Origin: Morinoia aosen
Lineage: Eukaryota; Arthropoda; Malacostraca; Amphipoda; Talitridae
NCBI GenBank assembly: GCA_030386875.1
Contig: CM059563.1
Span: forward strand, 44,608,102 to 44,672,101
Direction of reading: 5' to 3'
Length of the DNA: 64,000 nucleotides
The translations under genes were made by a program, and so were the position numbers. The notes below the pieces were generated by a model. It was not told the DNA's origin and did no database searches. It saw nothing but the letters and a program-made list of their open reading frames with translations. Within the stretch, counting starts at the first letter, position 1. Every line of letters begins with the position of its first letter. Positions 30,269 to 41,723 of this stretch are shown here, one piece after another.

Positions 30269-32335
30269 TTAAATCAATTCGGTAGCACCAATGTCTTGCA
30301 AGAATTTAATCAACAACTTTGGATTGTAGTTATCTGCTAGCAGGGACTGTAGAGTAGGCACTGTTTCTAGATCTGCACACTCCTGAAGCAAAAATCTGCG
30401 GGCAGTGGCGAGTCTTGGACACTTCAGCAGCAAGTGGCTTATTGTCCACTTCTCTGAGCATGTGGAGCACATCGCCGGCATGGTTCGGTTGAACAGGTGT
30501 TGGTGTGTCAGTCGGCATACACCCAGATGGAGACGCGAGAGGGTCACTTGTTCCCGCCGTGGCAGGCATAGGTAGGGTGCAGTCCCTAATTTTGGTTTGA
30601 GTGACCAACTGCTTACTGTAGAAGCAGTCCATTCAGACTGCCATTTGGCTTGGTAGTAATTGAGAAGAAAGCTTCCATTTTCTTTGGAGGACATACCTAC
30701 TGGGGTGATATAAGTAATTTTGATAGCTGCTTTGGCCAACTCATCGGCCTTTTCATTTCCTCTTATGCCCACATGTGAGGGGACCCATTCTATGATGAAT
30801 TTGTTTGGGTGCTTTAAGAGAGAGTTTGATATGAGCAGAGCAAGAAAGCGGGAGGAGCTGTGTAGATTTTGCAGAGCATGGATGGAGCTTAGAGAGTCTG
30901 TGAAGATAATATATTGTCCTTTGTGTTTGGAGAAGAAAGAGATTGCAGCATATATTGCATAAAGTTCTGTTGTTAATACAGAAGAATGGTTTGGAAGGTG
31001 GGCTAGAAGACTGTCAGGGTCACACCAGGCTGCTGCACCACTCTGGCCTCCCGCTCTGGACCCATCACAGAAGACTGCTGTGCGCGATTTGTGCCTTGCG
31101 CGAAGTTCTGAATACAGCTGTCTCCACAAGTAGTCTGGTATGGAGAGCTTCGAGTGTTTGTGAAGGGAGTCATGAACTTCCGCTGGAGGGAAGCAGAAGA
31201 GATTGTTTCTGTTTATGACCGGGATATCCGAGATCTTCATTCCAATTTCTTGGAATTGCTTGTGCAAGATTGCTGTTATTGGAAGAGGCCGGCACTGAAC
31301 AGAGTGAAAGTTAAAGGGGTAGTAAGCACAGATTTTCTCTCGGACTGGATGGTTGTTGTTGGAAAGGACCCGGGTGCCATATTTTGCTAGCAGCAACTGC
31401 CTACGGAACCTCAGGGGGAGCAGGTCTGCTTCTGCTTCCAGCAGAAGAACAGGAGTGCATCTCAAAGCCCCCAGCATTATTCTGGCTCCAGCGTATTGGA
31501 TGCAATCCAGGATTTTAAGGGTAGAGTCAGCCACCAAATGAAAGAGAAATGAGCCATAATCTAACTTGCTGAGTATGAGAGAAGAGTATAAGGATCTGAG
31601 AGTGAGGAAGTCTGCGCCCCATTTGTTTGCTGCTACTATTTGGAGGAGGCGTAAGTCCTTCTTGCAGCGGTTTTGCAGGTCCTTGATGTGGTTTTTGAAG
31701 GAGAGTTTGCTGTCCAGTGTCATGCCAAGGAATTTGTATGCTGAGACATTTTCTATTGAGTCTTCATTTATTTTCAATTTTTGAGGGGAGAGTTTTCTTT
31801 TTGTGGTAAATATCATGCTTTTTGATTTTGCAGGTGATAAGGTAAGCCCCCATTTGTTGGCCCATGCTGTTATGGAGTTTAAGGCTTTTTGAAGCACTTT
31901 GATAGCCTCATCAATGTTATGGTGTGCAACCCACAGTGCACAGTCAGCATATATTGAATATTGAACCTGTTCTAAGCAGCTTTCAAAGATATCATTTATA
32001 AAAATGAGGAAAAGGGTTGGGCTTAGAACTGACCCCTGTGGTACTCTTCTTGTAATGGGAAAGGGTGAAGAAAAGGAGCCACCATTTTTGACCTGTATTC
32101 GTCTATGAGATAGGAAGCCCTTGACAAAGAGGAAAAAATTTCCCCTTATTCCCATGGATACTAGTTTATTCAGAAGAAGGGTATGATTAACTGAATTGAA
32201 GGCTTGGGAAATATCTAAGAAGACCAAGACTACACTGTCATCCTGCATGAGAGCTGAGCGTATGTGAGATTCCAATCTGAAGAGACAGTCCGATGTTGAG
32301 AACTTGGGGCGAAATCCACTTTGGTTTCTATTTAG
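30269..32335 (-). pseudogene. LINE-B reverse transcriptase/RNase H, mutated active site
   Basis: The long frame at 32275-30269 covers the reverse transcriptase from FLDISQAFNSVNH through VPQGSVLSPTLFLIFIND. RNase H follows (FCDGSRAGGQSG, TELYAIYAA, FTDSLSS, EWVPSHVG), with a C-terminal Cys/His cluster CSTCSEKWTISHLLLKC. The polymerase box reads YADC instead of YADD, so the enzyme should be dead. The upstream part (HFLNR / NRNQSGFRPKFST) is split by the foldback insertion. Confidence 0.88.
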
Positions 32336-32870
32336 GGTAAATGTTGAGGACTTGACTATAATTGATTTTCCACTCTTTGATCAATAAAGATTGTTGATGA
32401 AACCAAAATAAACAAGTTTTCTTCAATGCACTTTCTGGCGGAAATAAGTATTTTAAAAGTTATGGCATTAAATGAGTTACCGTAACTCCAGTGTTTGAGG
32501 CGGGGAAAAATTTACCGCGCGGTCCGACGTGAAAGTAAACAGGCGTTCCCGCGCGCCAACCAAGCCGACGAAGAGCAAACCCCCTATTACAAACGTAAAG
32601 AGGTTGGGTCGTGAGGGGTAGCAACAGTTCTTTTAGTGAAAACTATAAAACTAAAAGAACTGTGGCTACCCCTCACGACCCAACCTCTTTACGTTTGTTA
32701 TAGGGTGATGCACACTGGAGTTCCGGTAACTCATTCAACGCCATAACTTTTAAAATACTCATTTCCGCCGGAAAGTGCATTGAAGAAAAATTGTTTATTT
32801 TGGTCTGATCAACAATCTTTGTTGATCAAAAAGTGAAAAATCGATTATGGTCAAGTCCTCAACATTTATC
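32336..32870. mobile_element. 535-bp foldback element with 8-bp target duplication
   Basis: Outer arms of about 159 bp (32336-32494 and 32712-32870) are inverted and about 90% alike. An inner perfect-type palindrome of about 55-bp arms (32583-32637 / 32650-32704) surrounds a 12-nt centre. An 88-bp GC-rich stretch lies only on the left side. CTATTTAG repeats at both flanks (32328-32335, 32871-32878) and removing one copy restores the LINE-B reading. The 8-bp duplication suggests a hAT- or P-type transposase. No coding capacity. Confidence 0.88.
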
Positions 32871-32878
32871 CTATTTAG

Positions 32879-33436
32879 AAAATGGGAGTCTTCTAGAAAT
32901 TGTAATAGTCTATGTACTAAAATTCTTTCCATTGTTTTGCATAGGATGCTGGTGAGAGCTATAGGTCTATATGATGATGCTAATGATGCTGGCTTGCCGT
33001 GTTTAGAGATTGGGAGGATGTGAGCGTGTCCCCATTGTCAAAAAAGGCCGTGGGTGTAGACAAAGTTGAAGAATTTCAGTAATTTTAATTGCTGTGGATC
33101 AGGTAAGTTGGTTAAGAATGGCAAAATTATATCGTCAGGACCTGGGGAAGAGGCTCGCATTTTTTTCAGTGCACTTTTTAGCTCGGATATTTTCATTATA
33201 CCAAATCTTGTTATTTCTGTCTTCTTGAGAGATATCACTAGAGAGCCCTACAGGTAAATTTGAAATACCCCTGTTTGCAAATTCGTAGGCTAGAGCGTTT
33301 GCTACTTGAATCTCAGAAGTCAGAAGAACGCCTTTTTCCAACAGTGAGATGGGCACCAGTCTGGGGGAGGACTTCAGACTCCTCACCTTCCTCCACACTG
33401 TTGAAGAGTCGGAACCCACAAAAATGGAAGAGACAA
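32879..33436 (-). pseudogene. LINE-B N-terminal remnant
   Basis: Fragments of the region before the polymerase core: SDSSTVWRKVRSLKSSPRL, ALKKMRASSPGPDDIILPFL, and, in another frame, LVHRLLQFLEDSHFLNR just before the foldback element. Frames are broken. The 5' truncation is at 33436. Confidence 0.75.
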
Positions 33437-33696
33437 AACTCTAGCCTCATTAACCATGAACTTGAACTTGAGGGCCGACAGTGTCGGGGCCTTTGACACG
33501 GCCTACAATTCCCTCCACAATTTTCACACAGAGTTCAGCGCCTGGTACCAGACTTGTCCACTAAACTACTCAGGATCTACGATCCTTGTCACAAGCCTCC
33601 ATTGGAAGGCATCACCGGGACAACCAGTGTGTCAAAACACCATCCCCCGGCACATTGGGTCATTACAGCCCATTCTGCCAGACTGGCTCATTCCAG

Positions 33697-33946
33697 TCAC
33701 TGTCTCTTACTCCAGGCACGTACAAGAAACACTTTCATAGCCTCAGTGATACTCGCATTACACTCCTGATCCAATCCAGCAAGACAGCTCATACCGCAAT
33801 CATCTTCAGCACATCTGGCATTCCATTCATTCTCTCCATACTGCTCAGACACCACATTCATAAAACTCTCTCTCTTGCTCATACTTACTACATTCCAGCA
33901 CAAAATGCTCAATTGTTTCCTCTACTCCACCATTACACTGCTGACA
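33697..33946 (-). pseudogene. Copy A0 C terminus (cut off by the LTR insertion)
   Basis: Encodes the final CCHC-like and helical segment: GVEETIEHFVLECSKYEQER, then CAEDDCGMSCLAGLDQEC and FLVRAWSKRQ. It belongs with the polymerase at 47732-50231. Confidence 0.85.
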
Positions 33947-34041
33947 TGTCACGTCGTACAAGACGTGAGGAAATTTGAAGAATTTTGATAAATTCATTCC
34001 GGCAACATTCCGCGGATCCGCACCTCGTCCGCAAGAATGAC
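33947..34041 (+). repeat. 5' LTR, segment 1
   Basis: 95 bp, matching 45285-45379 of the intact 3' LTR. It ends in ATGAC, the target duplication of LINE-A1. Confidence 0.92.
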
Positions 34042-37000
34042 CTTGAACTTGAACTTGAAATTGAGGGCCGACAGCGTCGGGGCCTTTGTAACGGCCTACA
34101 ATTCCCTCCACAGTTATCACACAAAGAGTTCAGCGCCTGGTACCAGACTTGTCCACTAAACTACTCAGGATTTACCAATCCTTGTCACAAGCTGCCATTG
34201 GATGGCGTCACTGGGATAGCCAGTGCGTCAAAACACCATCCCCAGGCATATTGGGTCATTACTGACCATTCTACCTGACTGGCTCATTCCAGTCACTGTC
34301 TCTTACTCCAGGCACGCACAAGAAACAATTTCATAGCTTCAATGATACTCAAATTGCACTCCTGATCCAATCCAGCAAGACAGCTCATACCGCAATCATC
34401 TTCAGCACATCTGGCATACCACTCATTCTCTCCATACTGCTCAAGCACCACATTCATAAAACTTTCTCTCTCTTGCTCATACTTACTACATTCCAGCACA
34501 AAATGCTCAATTGTTTCCTCCACTCCACTAATACACTGCCGACATAATCTGTTATTATTCTCATTCCACCTCCATGTACGTCTGTTCACACTCAATGACT
34601 TACATCTCACAGCAAACAGGAGTTGACTTCCAAAACTACCATCATAGAACATCTCAAACTTAGGTGCTTCTTTTTTCATATACCAGTCAAGTGTAGGCTT
34701 CCGCACCATGCTAAGCCTCCACTTATTCAATCCATACTCTTTTGTTTTCCTCTCAATCTCTTTCTTCCACCTCTTGCAGTCCCACTCAGGCCCTACACCT
34801 CCAGGATTTATTAAACTCCAGTCATCCACAGGTCTCCCAATTCTAACATGAATAATCTTTTGCATACTAAGCTTCCTTGCATGCCCCCAACACACTTTCT
34901 CCCAATAGCTTACACTCAGATTCCATTCAAAAATTCGCTTTACCCATCTGCTATTCTGCATTCTTTCAATTCTCACCTTATAATTCAGCACCGCCTTCAT
35001 CATTCTTTCTGAAAATAGGCTCCACCCAAGGTCACCTCTAATGGCTTCTGTAGCTGTCCATTTTGGAGCACCCAATGCTAACCGTCCTACCTTATTTTGT
35101 ATTACATCCAGCTTTTCAAGATCACTTCCATTCCAGGCAAGAGCACTCATACCATACATGACACTAGGTACAGCAACATACTTCCACATTCCTCTCACAC
35201 ATTCATACTTGTTTGCTCTGTATCTGGCCACGCTACTTAATCGTCCACTCCACTGCATAGCTTTTGCCACTTTCTCACCCTTAGTTCTAGTGCATCCATC
35301 TTCACTTATCATACAACCTAGATATTTGTATTCTTTTGTTCTACCTATTCTGATTTCTCCAATATTCCACAGTCTGTCTCTATCAGTCTCATCACTATTT
35401 ATAACCATAACCTTGCTTTTGTCGGCACCGAAGTTCATCTTGAAATCTGTACTATATCCGTTCACAATGTCAAGCATCCTTTGCAGTTCATGTCCACATC
35501 CACTAACCACAACCACATCATCAGCATACAACAAACAACTCAGTCTCTCATTACCAACTTTCAGTCCTAAGCCACTCCTTCTCAGTCGAACTGCTAATTC
35601 TTCTGTGTACAATCCAAACAACAGGGGAGACAGAGTACAGCCCTGTCTCACTCCTCTAACACTCCTCACTTGCCCCGTTTCCAAATTTCCTAACCTGTAT
35701 ATAGCGCTTGTGTTCTCATACAGACTTTGTACAATTTTTACTATTTTCCTGCTAAACCCAACTTTTCTCAGAACTTCAAAGAGCCTAACCCGATCCACTC
35801 TGTCATACGCTTTTTCAATATCCAGGAATGCTAAATACACCTTCTTATCATCCTTCCTCATTCGCTCAATTATTTCACTCACTACAAACAGATTATCTTC
35901 CCCACGTCTATCCTGCCTAAAACCATTCTGTTCTTCACCTAGGACTCCTAATTTCTCAACTACATTTTTCATTCTCTCATTCAAAATACCACAAAATATC
36001 TTACATACAGTGTCACCCAGTGCAATTGGTCTGTAATTTTTAAGTTCTTTCATACTCTTATGTCCACCCTTATGCAACAGAACTACATTACACTTGTTCC
36101 AGTCATCCGGTACTCTTTCACTCTTCCATATCTCATCAAATAAACATTTCAACATACTGACCACACTCTCTCCTCCAAATTTATAGAACTCATATGGGAT
36201 CTTATCAGGGCCACATGCCTTTCCATTTTTCACTTTCTTCAAAAAACTTACAATCTCTTCACAAGTGATTTCGTCTTCCATTTGCAGTTCACGTTCATCA
36301 ATCAGAAAATTTATGGGTGCATTATCTGTAACCTGCTCATTCATTCCACCAATGTCCTCCCAGTATTCTTCAACTGCTTTCACCAGTTGCATCCTATCTT
36401 GCACACTGCAACCATTAACTACTAATTCATCAACTTGAACTTCACTACTTCTATCATTACCTTGTATAAACTTATACCAATCTTTTATTCCATCCGGACC
36501 TTTCTTTCTTAGATTTTCAACTTGGTGTCTCTCCTCTTTAACTCTAGCCTCATTAATCATTCTCCTTACTTTCTTCTGCTGGTCCTTGTACTCATTCCAT
36601 GCACTCTGCCATTCATCCTCAGTAATTCTGTTTCTTTCATACATTTTCCTCATACTGCGTTGTTTCTTATTTAAAGTCTTTCTTCTCATTCGTTCTTCCT
36701 TTATCTCACTTGTAAACCACCTGGCATTCCCTGTCCCTTTCCTACATTTTATTCTACCAATCTTTTGCTCTGCCACAACATACAAGGTTCTTGCAATCTC
36801 ACCATTTAGGTCATTTACATTTCCACACCTGTTCCAGTTATACCTACTCAATTCATTCTTAAATTCTTCCCAGTTTGCCTTTTTTATCTGCCAACTTTCT
36901 TTCACACTACTGACCTTTTGCATTGACTCCTTTCTACCCCAGTTATATTCAAGCACAAGCATTTTATGGTCACTATCAATATCAAAATCATCTTCATCTA

Positions 37001-37193
37001 CAAACATTTCATTGACACACTCTCTTGCTCTACTATTCACAATCATATAGTCAATTGCAGTTTTCCATTCCCTGCTTTGCCATGTATGCAAGCCATTTCC
37101 TATTGTTACATTCAGGTTTTCAAGTTCATTCTCATCACAAAAATCTATCAATTTTTGTCCATTTGCATTCACCGGCTCACCAAGTATACCAAC
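34042..37193 (-). mobile_element. LINE family A, copy A1, inserted in the 5' LTR
   Basis: 3152 bp, 5'-truncated, flanked by ATGAC (34037-34041 and 37194-37198). The 3' end carries CTTGAACTTGAACTTGAA on the plus strand, so the sense tail is TTCAAG repeats. It is the longest and best-preserved family member here. Confidence 0.93.
34293..37172 (-). CDS. Family-A LINE polyprotein: endonuclease C-half, RT, C-terminal knuckle
   Basis: An intact 959-codon frame. Residues 1-80 are the end of an AP-type endonuclease (HTWQSREWKTAIDYMIVNS, DFDIDSDHKML). Residues about 290-620 are a reverse transcriptase with GKACGPDKIPYEF, NYRPIALGDTVCKIF, FLDIEKAYDRVDR, VRQGCTLSPLLFGLYTEELA and the catalytic LLYADDVVVVS near residue 548. 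A C-terminal Cys/His segment (CRQCISGVEETIEHFVLEC) follows; RNase H is absent. The frame ends FLVRAWSKRQ. The N-terminal half of the endonuclease is missing because the copy is 5'-truncated, so it cannot move on its own. The clade is not certain; absence of RNase H plus a short-repeat tail fits RTE- or CR1/L2-like lineages. Confidence 0.88.
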   Translation of the reverse strand: MNANGQKLIDFCDENELENLNVTIGNGLHTWQSREWKTAIDYMIVNSRARECVNEMFVDEDDFDIDSDHKMLVLEYNWGRKESMQKVSSVKESWQIKKANWEEFKNELSRYNWNRCGNVNDLNGEIARTLYVVAEQKIGRIKCRKGTGNARWFTSEIKEERMRRKTLNKKQRSMRKMYERNRITEDEWQSAWNEYKDQQKKVRRMINEARVKEERHQVENLRKKGPDGIKDWYKFIQGNDRSSEVQVDELVVNGCSVQDRMQLVKAVEEYWEDIGGMNEQVTDNAPINFLIDERELQMEDEITCEEIVSFLKKVKNGKACGPDKIPYEFYKFGGESVVSMLKCLFDEIWKSERVPDDWNKCNVVLLHKGGHKSMKELKNYRPIALGDTVCKIFCGILNERMKNVVEKLGVLGEEQNGFRQDRRGEDNLFVVSEIIERMRKDDKKVYLAFLDIEKAYDRVDRVRLFEVLRKVGFSRKIVKIVQSLYENTSAIYRLGNLETGQVRSVRGVRQGCTLSPLLFGLYTEELAVRLRRSGLGLKVGNERLSCLLYADDVVVVSGCGHELQRMLDIVNGYSTDFKMNFGADKSKVMVINSDETDRDRLWNIGEIRIGRTKEYKYLGCMISEDGCTRTKGEKVAKAMQWSGRLSSVARYRANKYECVRGMWKYVAVPSVMYGMSALAWNGSDLEKLDVIQNKVGRLALGAPKWTATEAIRGDLGWSLFSERMMKAVLNYKVRIERMQNSRWVKRIFEWNLSVSYWEKVCWGHARKLSMQKIIHVRIGRPVDDWSLINPGGVGPEWDCKRWKKEIERKTKEYGLNKWRLSMVRKPTLDWYMKKEAPKFEMFYDGSFGSQLLFAVRCKSLSVNRRTWRWNENNNRLCRQCISGVEETIEHFVLECSKYEQERESFMNVVLEQYGENEWYARCAEDDCGMSCLAGLDQECNLSIIEAMKLFLVRAWSKRQ

Positions 37194-37220
37194 ATGACGC
37201 CAACGTTTTGTTTGTTTGAA
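37194..37220 (+). repeat. 5' LTR, segment 2, between the two LINE insertions
   Basis: ATGAC (37194-37198) is the second copy of the LINE-A1 duplication. 37199-37220 matches 45380-45401 of the 3' LTR. TTGAA at 37216-37220 is the first copy of the LINE-A2 duplication. Confidence 0.92.
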
Positions 37221-39393
37221 TGTGGCCCTGATAAGATACCATATGAGTTCTATAAATGTGGAGGAGAGAGTGTAGTCAGTATGTTGAAATGTTTATTTGA
37301 TGAGATATGGAAGAGTGAAAGAGTACCGGATGACTGGAACAAGTGTAATGTAGTTCTGTTGCATAAGGGTGGACATAAGAGTATGAAAGAACTTAAAAAT
37401 TACAGACCAATTGCACTGGGTGACACCGTATGTAAGATCTTTTGTGGTATTTTGAATGAGAGAATGAAAAGTTTAGTTGAGGAATTAGGAGTCCTGGGAG
37501 AAGAACAGAATGGTTTTAGGCAAGATAGACGGGGGGAGGATAATCTGTTTGTAGTGAGTGAAATAATTGAGCGAATGAAGAAGGATAACAAGAAGGTATA
37601 TTTAGCATTCCTGGATATTGAAAAGGCGTATGACAGAGTGGATCGGGTTAGGCTGTTTGAAATTTTGAGAAAAGTTGGTTTTAGCAGAAAAATAGTGAAC
37701 ATTGTACAGAGTCTGTATGAGAACACAAGTGCTATCTACAGGTTAGGAAATTTGGAAACAGGGCAAGTGAGGAGTGTTAGAGGAGTGAGACAGGGCTGTA
37801 CTCTGTCCCCCCTGTTGTTTGGATTGTACACAGAAGAATTAGCAGTTCGACTGAGAGGGAGTGGTTTAGGACTGAAAGTTGGTAATGAGAGACTGAGCTG
37901 TTTGTTGTATGCTGATGATGTGGTTGTGGTTAGTGAATGTGGTCATGAACTACAAAGGATGCTTGACATTGTGAATGGATATAGTACAGATTTCAAGATG
38001 AACTTTGGTGCCGATAAAAGTAAGGTCATGGTTATAAATAGTGATGAGACTGATAGAGACAGACTGTGGAATATTGGAGAAATCAGAATAGGTAGAACAA
38101 AAGAATACAAATATCTAGGTTGTATGATGAGTGAAGATGGATGTACTAGAACTAAAGGTGAGAAAGTGGCTAAAGCAATGCAGTGGAGTGGACGGTTAGG
38201 TAGTGTGGCCAGATACAGAGCAAACAAGTACGAATGTGTGAGAGGAATGTGGAAGTATGTTGCTGTACCTAGTGTCATGTATGGTATGAGTGCTCTTGCC
38301 TGGAATGGAAGTGATCTTGAAAAGCTGGATGTGATACAAAATAAGGTAGGACGTGTAGCATTGGGTGCTCCGAAATGGACAGCTACAGAAGCCATTAGAG
38401 GTGACCTAGGGTGGAGCCTATTTTCAGAAAGAATGATGAAAGCTGTGCTGAATTATAAGGTGAGAATTGAAAGAATGCAGAATAGCAGGTGGGTAAGGCG
38501 AATCTTTGAATGGAATCTGAGTGTAAGCTATTGGGAGAAAGTATGTTGGGGGCATGCAAGGAAACTCAGTATGCAAAAGATTATTCATGTTAGAATTGGG
38601 AGACCTGTGGATGACTGGAGTTTAATAAATGTAGGAGGTGTAGGGCCTGAGTGGGACTGCAAGAGGTGGAAGAAAGAGATTGAGAGACGAACAAAAGAGT
38701 ATGGATTGAATAAGTGGAAGCTTAGCATGATGCGCAAGCCTACACTTAACTGGTATATGAAAAAGAAAGCACCTAAGTTTGAGCTGTTCTATGATGGTAG
38801 TTTTGGAAGTCAACTCTTGTTTGCTGTGAGATGTAAGTCATTGAGTGTGAACAGACGTACATGGAGATGGAATGAGAATAATAACAGATTATGTCAGCAG
38901 TGTAATAGTGGAGTAGAGGAAACAATTGAGCATTTTGTGCTGGAATGTAGTAAGTATGAGCAAGAGAGAGAGAGTTTTATGAATGTGGTGTCTGAGCAGT
39001 ATGGAGAGAATGAGTGGAATGCCAGATGTGCTGAAGATGATTGCGGTATGAGCTGTCTTGCTGGATTGGATCAGGAGTGTAATGCGAGTATCACTGAGGC
39101 TATGAAAGTGTTTCTTGTGCGTGCCTGGAGTAAGAGACAGTGACTGGAATGAGCCAGTCTGGTAGAATGGGCTGTAATGACCCAATGTGCCGGGGGATGG
39201 TGTTTTGACACACTGGCTGTCCCGGTGATGCCTTCCAATGGAGGCTTGTGACAAGGATCGTAGATCCTGAGTAGTTTAGTGGACAAGCCTGGTACCAGGC
39301 GCTAAACTCTTTGTGTGAAAATTGTGGAGGGAATTGTAGGCCGTTACAAAGGCCCCGACACTGTCGGCCCTCAAGTTCAAGTTCAAGTTCAAG
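37221..39393 (+). mobile_element. LINE family A, copy A2, inserted in the 5' LTR in the opposite sense
   Basis: 2173 bp, flanked by TTGAA (37216-37220 and 39394-39398). It is heavily 5'-truncated, beginning inside the reverse transcriptase. It ends in CAAGTTCAAGTTCAAGTTCAAG repeats. It lies 22 bp from A1 in the opposite orientation, so the two could form a long hairpin. Confidence 0.93.
37222..39143 (+). CDS. Family-A LINE reverse transcriptase, 5'-truncated
   Basis: The open frame starts at GPDKIPYEFYKCGGES and runs through NYRPIALGDT, FLDIEKAYDRVDR, RQGCTLSPLLFG, LLYADDVVVVS, the C-terminal Cys segment (CQQCNSGVEETIEHFVLEC) and FLVRAWSKRQ. The ORF extends upstream only by chance, through antisense A1 and LTR sequence. 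The polymerase core is complete from the fingers onward, but there is no endonuclease. Confidence 0.88.
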
Positions 39394-39398
39394 TTGAA

Positions 39399-41723
39399 GT
39401 GCGTGGAAGGAACAGGTTCCCGGATAATCTTAAGTTTATACGTCCTTTTAAACGTGAATTCGTGACAGGAGATTATTTTTTTTGAACGTGTTACCTTAGT
39501 AGCCATATTCATCGATCGCCTAACATATTTGCGCTTGGATAGCGGTGAACAGCCGGCTTCTGGAGCATGCGAGGATGCTTCCGGTGGCCGGTGAGTCACC
39601 CACATTAAGCTGGACTAGCCGGCGTAACGTTTCATAATCAGTAAGCTACAGTGTAATGCTGGGAATTAGCTCAGGTTCTGGTTTAACGGTATGTTAGCTG
39701 AACACTGTGATTTTACTAATGAACTTTCCTATCTCTGTTTCACTGCTCTAAGTGATTTGTGTTAATGTCCAAACCTTTTGCTCAACAACATTTACATAAT
39801 AGCCAAGCCATGTAAGCTATGTTGTCATATATAATGTTGTAAACAGTGTCAAGGGCAGTAAATGCAACATGGAGAGACTGACATTTCAATGCTTTTTGGT
39901 TTGACACAAGATTGCTTGAAGTTTATCACATTTCATAGATTAACATAAGATAGCAAAATCATATATTTATTTGATAATGCAAACCAACCACTGCTTCACT
40001 ATTGAGAGATTTGTGTGCTGAAAATAAAAGCTATGGTGATTCTTCCATGGATTAGACATCAGTTGTTGATAAAAAAAAATTCATGGCACGTCGTGCCAGA
40101 CTTGTACCAACTTGGGAACACGATTTTCTTGTCTTTGTATTATTTCTTGTCTTTGTATTATTTATAACATTCATTAATAGAAAGATGTGAGGCAAAGTAA
40201 AATAAATTTAGTCGAGTGGCTTCTTACCTATGAGCTGTGCTGGGCAAGTTGCGCCAGTCAGCAAGGTGGAAGCCTAAAGTCACGGCATTCAGTAGACTGA
40301 GAATAGGCGCAGGAATTCGAGACCACTAGCTCATACGATTTGTGTTCTCAAAGCGACGTTGATAAACGTGTACTTGCCTCTCTCATTTTTTGATAATGGA
40401 ATTTATTGATAATGGTTGACTTGATGACCTGAGTGACTTGCCCCTGCCTTAGAGACCTAATTTTTGCTGTCTCTCTTCCACAGATAGGGTAAAGAAAGCC
40501 AGAGTAGGCACTTATTTTGCAGACTAAAATAAGCTGTCACAGGTCTAAACTGAGGGACCTTTCCTCATCGTCTGTAAGTATTTTAGAGTATCCTCTTTCA
40601 ACTTGTGATGTTACCTAACTCGTCATCTCTTTATATTGTGTGAAAACTTTATATTCATGTGAAAACTACAAACTTGTTGTGCGATCGTCCACCTTTTTTC
40701 AAATAAAGTGCTCATTGACTAATGACCGCTGTGTTAAGACTGTTAGATACGGATGTGTATTCATGTATATATCCTTTTACGCTTCCTCAAAAAGACACTT
40801 TGAACATTGGGCGAAACAAGCGATTCATGTATCATTGCCTAGCGTTAGTGACACGAGTTTTACAATATTCGTGTGCGTATCATAAATGTGTTCTTTCTAA
40901 ATGTGTTTCTAGCTGTGTGTCTTTGGCAGGGTGTTCTTGATAATGGGTTCCTCGACTAGGTACTTACTCTCTTCCTTGCCAACGCAACGGAAACCTTTCT
41001 TGTTTCGTGAACTTATTTCCTAGCTTGCTGTTCCTGTGCACCTTGTGCGCAGATTCCGCGTTCCTCCAACTCCACACTAAATGGTGCCTTCTTCTTTCCT
41101 CTCTTGGAACATCTTTGTCGTAGTTGCGGGAGGCTAAAACTTTCCTATATAATGATAATAATTGAGTCATGGAATATCATTGTGCTATGTTGTTCTGAGG
41201 ACTATGCCCCGTGACCACTCTTATCGCCCTCCCGTCATTGAAATGTCATGCCTAGCGTTAGCACTACTCGATTGCCTCTTATGTCTCCGGTATGAAGTCT
41301 TCTTGTCGTGCGGTGATATATAAATGGTGCCCTCCTCCTTCCTATCTCAGAGCATCTTGTCGTGGTTAAGGGAAGCTAAACCCCTCTCGTGTAACAACGA
41401 ATACTGTGTTATGAATTCCGTCACTAGACTATCATACCTAGTTCTAACATTATTTAGCTGTTATCTGTGTTTTGCTCAAGATGTAGGATGCTCCTTTCTC
41501 GTCATGCAGCACCGTATAAATTAATTGTTCATTCGACTATTGGGGTTTTTGTCACGTAATTCCTAGCCCGAGTCTGAATCATATTTGTCTGGGCAGATAC
41601 ACGGAACCAGGGGATAAGAAATAAAAAACCTGAAGAGACCTCGTTTCCCTTTGGGCATCCTACCGAGTTCCGTTCAATGGCGTGCCGAAGCGAAGATCAA
41701 TTCCGCTAGCGCACGACATTACA
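39399..41723 (+). repeat. 5' LTR, segment 3
   Basis: Matches 45402-47726 at a constant offset of 6003 bp. One difference was noticed by eye: GCATGCGAGG here, GCATTCGAGG in the 3' LTR. It contains AATAAA-type signals (for example TTCAAATAAAGTGC near 40700) and several short frames with no family resemblance. Confidence 0.93.

Larger units (their letters stand above)
30190..33436 (-). mobile_element. LINE-B (I-type LINE, 5'-truncated) inside copy D
   Basis: Bounded by a 12-bp target duplication AACTCTAGCCTC (30178-30189 and 33437-33448). The 3' end (left) carries three TTGAGTC units, so the sense-strand tail is GACTCAA-type. The element is truncated before the endonuclease and is interrupted by the foldback element at 32336-32870. 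Confidence 0.85.

Noticed and set aside
35041-36036. 331-codon plus-strand frame, with similar ones at 28667-29674, 37400-38395 (minus) and 48228-49223
   Set aside because: These are antisense shadows of the family-A LINE reverse transcriptase. They repeat wherever the LINE does and have Ser/Pro/Leu-rich shadow composition.
40640-41524. Short frames in the 5' LTR that recur identically at 46643-47527
   Set aside because: They are identical only because the LTRs are young. They have no domain and are explained as noncoding LTR sequence.
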